From positions 15,907,239 through 15,971,238 of the forward strand of contig OY747715.1 in the NCBI GenBank assembly GCA_963556495.2: a DNA stretch of 64,000 bases. Reading direction: 5' to 3'. A program made the translations under genes and the position numbers. Shown piece after piece: positions 14,301-27,700 of this stretch (positions within the stretch are counted from its first letter, which is position 1; every line of letters starts with the position of its first letter). The notes beneath the pieces were generated by a model. It searched no databases. It was not told where the DNA came from and worked only from the letters and a program-made list of their open reading frames with translations. This stretch comes from Valencia hispanica. Lineage: Eukaryota; Chordata; Actinopteri; Cyprinodontiformes; Valenciidae.

Positions 14301-17300
14301 AATTACATCTCATTATGTCTGAAAATAATGTTCACAGGGTTCCAGTAAGCTTCAGTGGGCTAAATTAGAGATGTTTCATAAAGTGTTATAAATTTAAAAC
14401 ATACACAAATAAAAAACAGAACCAATCTAACTTACTTGCTTAATAACTAATATTTAAAATTGATAACTAAACCATCTACTTAATTTGATGTTTTCAGTGA
14501 TCTGAGCAATGCATTTGCATCTAGGTTAACTAAATAAAACACACAGAATATCAATACCAGATGCTGGTGGTGTGGGTCACAACAATTAAAAATAAGTATT
14601 TCTTTTCTACTGGCATCTCTGATTTTCAAGTCAAACTTATTCAAATATACACTTCTCCATGCCAAAAATGAAAAAGGCAACAAAGGAAGCGGTTAATAAA
14701 TGAGCCTATATATTTAAGATGCAACTAAAAGTAATTTATGACCTAATATGAAAAATCTGTACATATTTAAGACCTTTAAGGCCTGAAATTGAGCTTTAGA
14801 TCCTGCAAAAACCCTGGTATAAATATATTTTTCACATTCTGATCTACTGACCAGAGGTTTTTTCTTTTTCAAGCTCCATTTTTGATTTATATTCATTTAT
14901 TTGTGGCAAATGCAAAGAAAAAACACAGCTGGCGTATAAAATATGTATATTCTGCAGTAAAAAACAACAACAAAAAAAGTAGGATGGAAAACAACAATTA
15001 TAGTGAAACGAAAGGGGCGGCTAAAAAGAAACAACTCTGCAGAGTTACATTAAATTGCAGGTAGGAATTTGTCGGGGATGTTCAAATCCGCAACACATCT
15101 TGGGGCAAAAATAGATTCTTCAGTTTAACATTAAACCTAAGGAAAGAAGAAGAGAGCTATAGGAAAGTAGATATAATGGTGGGCAAGTAAAACAGAGTGG
15201 CTGCGAGTTTGCAGTCACATAACGACCTACAAGTCTGTCAGAGCAGATATATGGTTTGTGGAATAAGTTAAGAACATGGTCACAATCAATTTCTTTCACC
15301 TTTCTCTTTCTTGGTCTGCTCTCTGACATTCTGTCTACATACACATAAATAAAACACGATGAGTCAGTCCTCTGTGTTGGTTGTTATAACTATAGGAGCA
15401 GATTAAAGACATCCCCCAATGACCCAGCAGGTTAATTCTTGTCAGACAGAAACCATTTGGAAATACCCCAGTGATTTCTGCGACAAGCCTCCACAGCCAT
15501 TCTGTTCTGGTTATTTTGGTGGCAAACATAAAACTACAGTTCCTGTATATCAAAAAGGAAACAAAGACATTGAGTTTGTACACTATAAATATATATCAAA
15601 AATAGCTGTTTTATGCTATTTTTGCACATGAATAGCAGCTTGTTAGGACAGCCTTTCTGAGCACTGTGGTCCTTAACCTTAAAGGGTTTCACTGTTCTGG
15701 GAGAATGAGCATTCAGGTCAACAAAAGCAGTCAGCTCAGCAGGAGAAGTCATCAGCTCTAAACCACACCTGAAATGTCCAGTGAATGCAGCAACTCAGCT
15801 TAATGAGGGGTGTAAGAGAGTTTTCATCCATGTCTGAATATAGTTGCTCAATATGTTTTGGATTATTATTTTTCTTTCCAAATCAACACATCTTTACCAG
15901 CATGTCACTAAATATAACACCAATCTGCCAAAGTTGCTCCTTTTATGTTGCTTTCATAGTTTATTTTAGTTTTATTATTAATAAGATTCTAGAGGGTGAG
16001 TTCTGAGAGAAGAAGTCAGCTATGGGAAGCAGAATTAAGGTCTAACTCTCTTCTCTTTTCCATTTCTCAGAAACTACCTAAACTTTCTCGTGATGCTCAT
16101 TTAGTGAGATATTCTCAGCAGAGAGAAACAATGCCTCTAAACCAGACGTCCATTAAAAGGTTTCAGCAGCATGTAAACTAAAAACTGTAAAAATCTGACT
16201 TGATATGACAATATTCCCTTGTCATTTCATTCCTTTGTCATTTCATTCTCTTGCCTGCAACAGACGGATCTATTGATTCATATTCTAAAACATGCAGGTT
16301 GTATGTGTGCATAAAGTGCCATAAAATGACTGGGCAATTAATGTACTTTTTTAACTGCCTGGGGTCACACAAAACAAACATTTTTAATTGTACCTACTTA
16401 CCGTTTACCCCAAATTTTTAGATGAGTTTTGTCCTCCGAGGCCAAAATTGGATGCTTATTACAAACTTGTTGATACCCCTACAGTTCAATTAAATATTGC
16501 TTTATTATTCCTGAAGGAGGATTCGGGTAAAAGCAAAGTGATGCATACCTTCAAGCTTCTAGTATGCGAATAACAAATTATCTTTTGCATATTTTTCAAA
16601 AGTTTGCTCAGAAGCTATGACAGATTTGTTGGTGCCTCTACATAATTTATTAACCCATACCTGTTTAAGCTTAATTAGTATCACAGGTGCCTTCAAGGTT
16701 TTCATCAGCCTTTCAGTCTATTAAAAGGGAACAGAGATGATACTGGGTATTTGGTGTTATTTGGTAAAGTGTTTGATACTGTAGAAAAATTCCTAGCATC
16801 CGGATGCAAGGGGAAATTAGAGCTGTAATACATCCGGAAAACATGCATTTATGATGACAACATCATCAGTACTCTTAATAAGTGTTACCCTCTCTGGTAA
16901 AAATATATACATCAAGTATCTGACCAACAGGCCATATCTTTCATGCATGGCTCTTGAAACATAATATCCTAGAAAATATTGCATCCAAGCAGCACTTTGC
17001 AATCGAGATATTGTATGCAATATCCTTACCGGCGGGGTTGGAGAAGTCGAGCACGCTGGTCGCCGGCTGCAGCAGGTCAGGGCTGCTTGACGACAGGTTG
17101 CCAGGAATGGGCATTATAGCTACGCTGTGACGACACTGCTTGGTGCCCACAATGCTGTCATCCTGAGACTGACCCAGGCCGCCATCACTACAGAGAGAAA
17201 TCAGAGAAGGCACAGTGGGATGAGGGGGAAGGAATAAAGTGGAGGTGATAAAATAACTCTTCCTCCTTTTGTTATGAGTTTTGAGGAGAAGGAGAACAAT

Positions 17301-18714
17301 GACAGCTTCACCCTGAGAGCATATTAAATTACAAGTTACTACGCAGAAAAACAAGAGATTCAATCAAAACGTCCATTGTGGCACAATGACGACAAAGAAT
17401 ATCAAGAACAATGCTTTCTAACATCTTTGCAGTATTCACCTTTCTGACATTGATCTATGAAGAGATGTCAAGGATGTCAACTGAGTAGAAACATTCATGG
17501 ATAGAAAACACAGGCTCACCAAACACAGACTCACAAGACAATGACAGAAAGCTCACTTCTCACTTTTTTTGCAGTTTATTTTTGTAATGCTTTAAGCTGA
17601 TCTCTGTATATTTACCCTAAATATATTGTTACCGTAGTGCATCAGGGTTAGAACAGCAAAAGCTTTTAGGCAGTATTTAAGGCATTATAGCACACTAATA
17701 GTCTTGGTAATTTCCTGAATCTGCACATATGAGAAGGTAATGGCAACTCCCTCCATTGGGCTTTAAATCACAAGTCTGGAAAGCTAAGGTCTTATTACAC
17801 CATAAATGTACTCATTTGCAAACGTAAAATTATATATATGGTAACATAAGGAGTACATAGTGTTATATAGTTTAAGAAGCATTCTTATTTGGCAACGTTC
17901 ATGTCTGAGGCTTAACAGTTAATTTCCTTCTCCCTGTATCCTTATTGTAGCTACCTCCCACTTCACGTCTGTTGTAATTTAGGGTCTCCTCTAACAGAGC
18001 CACATTGTAACAGAGGCAAAGGCTCTGTAATCTCTGACTTAGCAGGTGATTATAGGACATGTGGCTACCAGTAACAAAAGATACAGTTTGAACTTTATGA
18101 ACATTTAACATCACTAAGTTTCCTACAGTCAGAAGTCCTCTTGATGATGTAACAGAGAAAGTATTGGGGAGCTCAGAGCACAGAGTAATGCAGTTTTTAC
18201 CCTCCCCCAACCAACTGCTGATAAGATTGTACTTTCCGTATTATTGTACGGAAGCACTGTTATCATGAATGGTTCATATCAGAAATAATTTTTACTTAGA
18301 GGTGCATCTATCCAAATATGTGCAAATCTACCCAGACAAAGTTCCATTCAAGCCTATTTTTCAAAATTGGGAGAAGTTGCTTTATTTTGGCACCTCTGTA
18401 AAAAAGGTTTGAATAATAGTCCTGGCTTGATTTTTATTATCAATGTTCCTAAATACTCATCATGCCGTAACAGCTGGGCTAAGGACATGTGACAGTGGTT
18501 CCACACTTCTAAATCTTAAGAAAATTTGAGAATTAAATTAAATGCTGGGGTTATCCCCGGCTGTCCTCAACAGGAGCCATGCATTATAATACACTGTTAC
18601 TGAGAACTTTAGATCAGTTCCCCAAACTTAGGGCTAGAGTTACACCTTTAAATACAACTTCACTAAAAGATGTGTGTGACAGCTCTGAGAAAAAAGTTAT
18701 GTTGCTTATAGATT

Positions 18715-18757
<43 letters not shown>

Positions 18758-21700
18758 TATAAAAATCAGATGAAGTAAAAACAACAAAAGATGTAAGAGC
18801 CCAAGGGTCTGGGCCTGAAACCTTTGCAATAAACCTTACACCCAGTCTATTATTTAGGCTAGAATTATGAGTACTGATATACAATATTTTAAATAAGATC
18901 ACTTTTTATGTATTGCTGTTCTTTTAAAGAATAGGATGTCTGGAAATATAAACAGTCTCCATATTCTATTTTCCTTTTTTAGATTGACCCAGATCTTGAA
19001 TTCATTTTAATTCCATATATTTCCAGACTGCATATGATCCATGTTAACACCTCCAATTTGAAGAATTTAAAGATACAAATGTTGTCCTCTAGACATGTCG
19101 CTGAGGGTTAGTAGTGTTGATGAACGTGTGACATTGTGTCTTTGATTGGCAGCCTGCTGAGCGCAGGTCTACACATGGATGCTGAATCACATTTGGAGGA
19201 TGGGGAATTACACAACAAGAGCTCTTACCCAAACAGGCCCCTGAAGCAGCAGAGACGGACAGATAAAAGAGAGACAACATTTAAAATGCATAAAAAACAG
19301 AACAAATATTTTAAAAAGAACAAGAGACAGAGCTCTGCTGAGGAGATGCAGCAATACAACAGCAGCGATGGGTCAAAGCCTCCACCTTAGACACACACTG
19401 AACAGCAGAAATTATTTTGCCAAACTATAAAAGGAAATAATGGCACTTTTCCGATAATAAATGCAAAAAGGTACCAGGAACAATTTCAAAAAGACATCAC
19501 TGACTGAAATAGTGACAAAGCAGAAACGAATTAAGATTGTTGTTTTCTATTATTCAGTGTATATATTCCACCTATTTACATACTATTATATCCACAGAAC
19601 AGCAAATTATTGTTCTGTGAAATTATCACAGCATGAAATGAATTTCTTCACAATTGGATTAGGCTGATTAAGATCCTGGGACATGCTGAATTATTGTCAT
19701 AATGGTCACATTAAATCACAAACTGAATTTGTGTTCTTGCATATCTGTGGGATTTCAATCAGTTGAGTCTGCGATATTATAGGAATAAAGGTAAATAAAT
19801 GTTATTTTAGATGAGAATTAACTTGTTAATTGCCACTGTGCTGTCGATTTGTATGTCTGAGAGTCATGCAAAGGTACCTAGTACCTTTTCACATTAATAA
19901 AGGAGATATTTGACACATTTGAGCTCATATATGTGGCCATCAGAAGTGATAACACAAAAACACTAAAATAACTTTATTTCATCACATTGGTTGGGGTCAT
20001 CTACACCAAATCTGAAAGACTCGATTTAAGTCCTATCTGGACCCAGATCAACTGTACTTAAATATTTTTAAACTAATCAATAAATTATAAATAATACATT
20101 TTAATGTAAAAGACATTACAATACTGTAGTGAAAGAACAAGCCTGAGGACATCCTGTCTCTGAAAAGCTGACTCAGCCTGCTACAAAGTATTGTGTAAGC
20201 CCGATAAAAACCTGTACGTTAGAAAGTGAACTGCATAGCCATCTCTAAAAAAGGGAACAGTTGAGAAGAAAGAAAAGGTTTTTAATTAGAAAAAAATGCT
20301 TAGATGTTCTTCCATTTAATGGGGAGTTTAAAAGTGGTTTTTCTCATTTGTTTAGAGACAATCGAGAATATTAAACTCTACAACATGATTATTTCCCACA
20401 AACTTAAACACAAAAATTTGTATTAGATTTAAGATTCAAGTGATTTTCTAAAAGCAGATGCTTTGTGTTTAAGTTCATATTATTTTAAGTGCCTTTTATT
20501 TTGTGTGCTTGTACACACATCCAGACATATGCACTAACTTAAGTTGGGCCCTCGTGAATCCTTACTGGCCCCAATAACCTGTTTTACTCCTGTTATCTTA
20601 TCCTGTCCCTTTAATCAGCCTTCACGTCCTTTGTACGTGGGCTTAGTGTGAACAAAAGAGAGATGAAAATCCCTGTTTGGTTAATAAACAAATGGCAGCG
20701 CAGGACCTTTGAAAGATGAGCCTCTAGTTGGATCAAACAGTCATCTGATGGTTTGTTGTAAGACAGAGAACATCAAGGTTTGATGCAAATGATTAATTTG
20801 AGTGTGTTCAATCAGCACTGAGCTGCAAACAGGGTCGAACAAAGGAGAGAGGACATACATGACTGTGTGTAAGGAGCGTGTATGGGCGTTTGTGAGCTGT
20901 GTTGAATGAGTTAGCAGTGTAATTAACAAGGTGAGAACAGTATCTGCTGTCTCTCCGCAGCACTGACGCAGGCTGAAGTTAAACGAGGCATGGAGGGAAA
21001 ATGAAATGATGAAATCAAATCAAATCTGGATCACCACGTTACGGGTAGAAAATCGAATATGAGCCCCATCTGCACAATTGCTCCGGCCGCAGCCAACACA
21101 GCAGCTGGTTACGGATGATTACATGATGATTATATGCTGATGATCATGCCTTTTACATTGCTATAAGTTTACTTAAAACTGTCTATATTACATCAGTAAA
21201 AAAAAAAAAAAAACGTCATTAAATAACATTCTTAATAGTAAGACTGCAGCGCACCACTACCGCACAAATGCAGGTGACAAAGATGGTTATAGCAAGATTC
21301 CTCTATTTCTTACTTATACCAGAAAAAATAAAAGTAAAGCATAATGATCAGAAAGTAAGAAACGTTTTTTTGGTAAGAGGACAAAGTTTAAAATCTAAGG
21401 ATGACCTGAGCTGAATAATCATACAAATCTCAATTTATGTTCTTGGGATAGTTGCTTTTTTTTTTTTAAGGTTTTTGTGGCCACAGTGGCCTTTATTGAA
21501 AGTGGACAGGCTTATAGAAAGGGGAGAGAAGCAGGGGAGAGACATTTGGCAAATGTCCTCAGGCTGGAATCGAACCCGGGACAACCGCATCGAGGCCTCT
21601 GAACATGGGGCGCCCGTCTTAACCCACTGCGCCACGCCATGGTCCCATATAATATTTTTGATTAGAGAAAAAGCTCCCATTGTTTGTTACGTAGTATCTG

Positions 21701-24700
21701 TGCTTACCTGAATGGTTTGGGTGGTAGTATACTGAAGCGTGTCTTCTCTAGCATCTTCCTGATCTTGTTTCGTCCCCCCGACACAGTGTTAGCTTTCATC
21801 TTCCGGGTGGCTTTGCTGTCCGTAGGGAACTCAATATCTCCGGGAAGGTCGGCGATTGAGAAACGATTGCCTTTCTTCTCCTGGATCTTGGGGATGTGAG
21901 GGCCACCATTTTTCTTTTCATGCATGATCCTGCTAAGGAGCTCTTTGAACACTGGATACATGGAAGAAAATTTATGGTTAGACTTATTAGATATTGGTTA
22001 CAGTGCTTTCCAAATGTATTAATACTCTATTTTGAAATTCTTAACGTTTTACTTTTGTTTCATTACAACCACAAAAGTGAATATAATTTATTGGGATCTG
22101 AATACATTTGCATTTAAAACCACTGGAGTCAAAAGAACAACTTCAAGCTTTATATGCTGTCTCTAGCAACTTTGAACATCTAGAGACTGAGTTGTGATGT
22201 GAGGTAGGAAACCATGGTTGGCGACCACTGAGCTAAACCATTTAAGTAAAGCTCCTGCTGCATGTTTGGGGTAGTTTTCTTGCTGAAAAGCGAACATTCA
22301 CCCGTTACACCATCAACTGACCAGCTCCCCCTCACTGCATCCCCACTGCTGCTCGAAAAGCATCCCTGCAGTATGACGTTGCCACCACCACCATTTTCCA
22401 CCATCTGAATGTTGTTCAAGTTCACATGCATCTAGTTTTTTTAATGTGGGCCTTCTTTTAATTTCACAAATGTGTGCTACTTTGTGTTGGTTTATTACAT
22501 GAAATCCAAATAGTTTATAGTTTGGGATTGCAACATGAATGCTTCGCCATACTTACAAGATACTTCATATTTGGTATATTAGTGCTGTTTTTAGTTTTTG
22601 TTACAGTAACCATTTAATAAGATTTTGCAACTTTACTTACCAAAGATGTTGGTTTTAACAGTGAGGGAGAGGTGTGTGTTATTTTTTAGGATGTCCACTG
22701 CTTTGGATAAGGCGATGTTCTCAAAGTTCTGACCATTAACCTCCATGACCTACAGCAAAACATTTGTAAGAGTACATTTTATAAAAGTAGGACATGCAAC
22801 TCATCAGCACCACAGACTTTGTGTAACATTTTCTTTGCTTTAAAATCTAAAGGGCAGTGACTTGGCTTATCTGCTCCGCAGTCCCTCTTTACTCATCAAA
22901 ATGGCACAAAACTGGTTAGAGTACATTTAAGTGAAGGCTTTTATTTTGTGTAATCTTCAGAGATCAGCCTTTTTGCAGTGATTAAATATTTATCAAAATA
23001 TAAAAGATAAACAGTTAACATAGAAATAAAAGAATTTACATAATGGCTAAAAAGACAACACAAGTAAATATATTTAGGATAGTTCAAATGCTAACACAAT
23101 TGCAACACAATCCAAACAAGACTGAAACCACTTAAACTGAAGCTGTAACAGGATACGGTAAAGGCACAAACTAAAGAAGAAAACAAAAGTAATTAGTTGT
23201 GTGATAACAAAACTTAACATGGACCAAGGCAATCTCTGTAACCCATGGTTCTCTTTTTAAAGCTTGTGTGGTGGGTTATAGGCCAACTATAAAAACCAAA
23301 AGTCACTAAGACTCTATTGGCCTTTTGCTCCAGATATGTTGTCAGCAGTGCAGCAGTCAGTTTCCAAGTTCAAGGGTCAGTCAGTCACAAGTAAGCAACT
23401 CATTCTTGCCCAACAGAATGTTATGACTCTGCTACTTTGTCATCACTAAATAAGAACCTTGACAGGTGATACGTTATAATACATACACAGCAACAGCCTT
23501 GTGAACCAGGCCTTAGCATGCACTGCTGAGAAGAAATGTGTCAAAGCCAATGTAACAAAGGGAGCACAATTTTCTTTCAATATTCTTGGTGTAAAGCTGT
23601 GTAAAAGTTTTAAACCACATCTGATTTCATAAAAATTTCTTTAAAAAGAGCATGACAAGATCAACAATACCCGAATGTCAGAATTTTACGTGATTGTCCT
23701 TAGGTGTGAGTGTGTTTCTGTGTTGTCCAGTGATAGAGACGCCCTTCTCTGTCATCCCACCTCTCACCCATTGACTTAGAGATAGAAAGCAGCACCACCC
23801 CCAATCCTGGGAGGATTAAGAGGGTTTAGAAAAGGGATGAAGTGATGGATGGACAAGAAAATCCAGTAAAGATCTGACACAGGATCTGAGAGACGCATTA
23901 CCCTTTAGCTGTTCATCTGGTGTACAGGCAGTTCTCAGCCAGAAGCACTATGGAAAGCCCCTTGGAGTCAAAATAGTCTCTTATGTGTCCAACCGTGTTA
24001 TTAAGGGAATATTCATAGAATAAAAAAGAAATTAGAAAGTTTTTGTGACAAGCTGTTACTAAGATTCTTTTTAAAATGGGCTCTTCACCAAGTTGTCTCT
24101 TACACTTTCACACAAAATGACACATTATCCTTTGAGTTTAGGAGCTTGTTAATGCCGAATGATTCACAGGTAAACTTAGCAGAAAAAAAGATCCTCTGAA
24201 AAATGGTAAAGTATGTAAAATATCAAATGGTTAAATGTAGGACTGGATGATATCTTGAGTTTTTTTTAAATATCGCCATTTTTTCATATACCCCCTGTCT
24301 GTCTCTCGCGTTACTTCACCTTGCTGCACCTCCTGTCCTCACTGAACGTGAATCTCACCGCAAACCCCACTGCTGCATTCAGACCGGAAATCACAGCCAC
24401 ATGGAGACAGACGAAGGCACAAGGGAGAGTGTTGAAGAGAAGCCGCTGGTTAGTTGGTTTAAGTGGGCCGGTACACAATGATACTTAGTAGCACCACTTC
24501 TAAAAATTGCCCTTTAGAGTTCCACCACTTCTCCAGCGCTGAGAACGTTCTCACAGAGACCCGGTACGCTCATTAGTGCGTCTGTTGTAATTCTTTTGCA
24601 AGCTCCCCTCTCAAATTTTCAGAACCCTTCACAACGTGCAGAAAGGGAGAAGCACATCTGTACTACACTGCATTGCAAACCTGTGGTGCATTCAAGGAAC

Positions 24701-27700
24701 ATTCGAAATGAATGGCGAGTTAAATAACTTAGGACATTTAAAATGTGTAACAAAAAACACAAAAAATAATAACACAAGCCATAAACTGTTTAATGGCAGT
24801 TGGCAAGCAACGTTTGATGGATACAAAACATGCCCTACTTATTTTTTTACAAAGTACTAAAAAAAACAAAAACAAACAAACACTATATTCTCTATTAATC
24901 AACTCCTTTTGGCCTCAGAACCAAGCTCCTTGGCTGAATTTCAACACCAGCCTACCCTTGCCCAAAACAACACTTTATATAGCAGAGTTATAACTATTTT
25001 GGTTCAGAAGAATAAAACATTATTTTATTCAAGAAATTATTATTATTAATATATGCCAATACTTTATTTTGACACTGTTTCTAAAGAACATCTACAGTTG
25101 TATGTCAATAAAAGAGCCTGTGTGGCATTTGAGACAGGTAGGTTAGATTGTGAATTGCTTTTTTGTCAATACGTTTTGGGAAGAAAAATACCTATATATA
25201 TATCTATATATATCTATATCTATATATATATAGATATAGATATATATCTCTATATATCTATCTCTATCTCTCTATCTATCTATACATTGAAAATCGGATT
25301 TCAGCTGAAAAATATTGAGATCCATATCGTCCAGCCTTAGTTAAATAAGTTAAAAAGCACCCGAAATGTAGAGAAAAAATCAAAGAAAACCTGTAGAATC
25401 ACCGATCAAGATCACTTACAAACAAAAGCAACAACTTTGAAGCGAATCAATGATGACTAATGATGAAAAAAGGGGAAATCCACCTGGATTTCCATTTAAT
25501 TTACCAACAGGCAAATGTGTAAGATACAACATGCCCCATTAATTTGAGAGAATTAATTAAGTGACGTATGAAATGTTTTCCCTAAGCATTACTAGGTGAG
25601 TTGGACCACTGTAGATTTGCACATCTCAGGGAAAATGTGAACTCTACAGCAGTAGTTTTCCCTCTCTGTCACATGAGATGCTCTAAATTAGACTGCTGAC
25701 CTTGCAACTACTAGGCAGATCTGATCATAAGACTCTACAACTAAAAAAAAGAATTCACAGTAAAAAAAATTTTTAAAAGAAGTCAAATCCTTTGGAATTG
25801 ATAACTAAAAATGTAAAATAAAAATAAAGGGTGTTTATTTTTAGGATTTTAGCTGACAGGTCTGCTGTATTACAATATGATCTTTTTTGTGTGTATAATT
25901 CTGACAAGGAATCATCAGTATGTTTATAGCCTTTCCTGTTTTGTGTTGTATGGATCTCTCCTCTGGGTGGGTTGGTGATTTTTGTGTAGTTTTTTTCTTG
26001 AATTAAAGTGTTAAACTTGTACCTAAAGAGAGTAGGAAATTTAACCTTCAAGCATGAGGAATCTGCATAACCAGCTATAAAAGATGCATATTTAAATGCA
26101 GATTTCACTGCACACCGTCCGCTCACCTGATCCCCCCTCTTGAGTCCGACCTCCGCCGCTTTGCTTCCTTCTTCCACCGACTCGACAAAGACGCCAAATC
26201 CTCTATCGCTGCCCCCTTGCACACTGAAATGAAGCTGCGACTCCCTGGACGCCTTCTGCAGAGTGATCTGTCTCCACTTTGCCTTGGCTGCGCATGCAAT
26301 GTTCAGCAACCTCAGATGGCCCTTCATTTTCTGTCAGAGAAAGAAAGAAAAGAAAAACATAAACTAAAAAGCAAAAGACAAAGAGAATTAGACGTACAAC
26401 CCAAGCTTAGACAATTAATTGCTCTTACTGATGTTTCTAGATGCTTTTCAAATTCCTCCAGGAAACGCGTCATGGCAGCGTCACCCTCAAAATCGTTGAA
26501 GTGGTTGTTGACCCAAAGCAGCACTATTCTCGTTACCTGTGTGAGATAGCAGCGGCTTCAAATATGGGACAGACTGGACCTGAAGAGTTTCAGTAACAAA
26601 AACTAAAGCTATTGTATGCTTTGACAAGAAATGTGTGAAGAGCTCCTGCAGATTATTTATAGTGCTGAGTGAAAGGTCTATTTATACAGTGGGACAAAAA
26701 AAGTATTGGGCAGCCACCAGCAGTGCAAATTTTTCCATTTAAAAAGATGAGGGAGGTCTGTAATTTTGATCATAGTTACACTTCAACTGTGACAGACAGA
26801 ATGTAAAAGAAAAATCCAGGAAATCACATTGTATGATTAAAAAAAAAATTTGTATAATGGTGCAGAAAAAAAAAAAAAATTTGGCCAGTAACAAGTTTAC
26901 CTCAATATTGTGTAATGTAACTTTGGTTAGCAATGACAGAGGTCAAAGGTTTCCTGTAGGTCTTCAGCAGGTTTGCACACACTGTAGCTGGTATTTTGAC
27001 CCATTCTTTTATGCAGATCTTTAGAACTGTGATGTTTTGGGGCTGTCGATGGGCAACACAGACTTTCAACTCCCTCCACAGATTTTCTATTAGATTGAGG
27101 TCTGGAGACTGACTAGGCCACTCCAGAGCCTTGAAATGCTTATTATGTAGCCATTCCATCGTTGCCCGGGCAGTGTGTTTGGGATCATTGTCATGCTGGA
27201 AGATCAAGCCATGTTTCATCTTCCATGCTCTCACTGATGGAAGGAAGTCTTTGGCCCAAATCTCTCCATTCACCCTTTCCTTAATGCGCATCAGTCGTCC
27301 TGTTCCCTTTGCAGAAAAGCAGCCCTAAAGCATGATGTTTCCCATGCTTCACAGTGGGTATGGTGTTCTTGGGATGCAACTCAGCATTCTTCCCCCTCCA
27401 AACCCGGTGAGTGTAGTTTATACCAGAGAGTTCTATTCTGTTCTCATCTGACCACATCTTCCAATCCTCCTCTGGATCATCCAGATGCTCTCTGGCAAAC
27501 TTTAGACGTGCTTGGACATGTGCTGGCTTAATCTCGAATGCTGTAGGACTTTAATCCATAACAACGTAGTGTATTACTAGTAGTAACCTTTGTTACTGTG
27601 GTCCCAGCTCTCTTCAGGTCATTGACCCATTCCCCCCATGTAGTTCTGGCGATTTCCTCACCGTTGTCAAGATCATGTGTACCCCACCAGGGGAGATCTT

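Noticed and set aside
16941..17363. 140-codon frame taken as a single gene
   Set aside because: Only 17030-17187 matches rapgef6; the flanks contain the acceptor tract and donor and are intron read-through.
21560..21640. Genuine tRNA gene
   Set aside because: A and B boxes are present, but the sequence continues into a SINE body and A tail and no full cloverleaf with anticodon stem can be drawn.
26217..26549. 110-codon plus-strand frame
   Set aside because: Antisense shadow of rapgef6 exons G and H.
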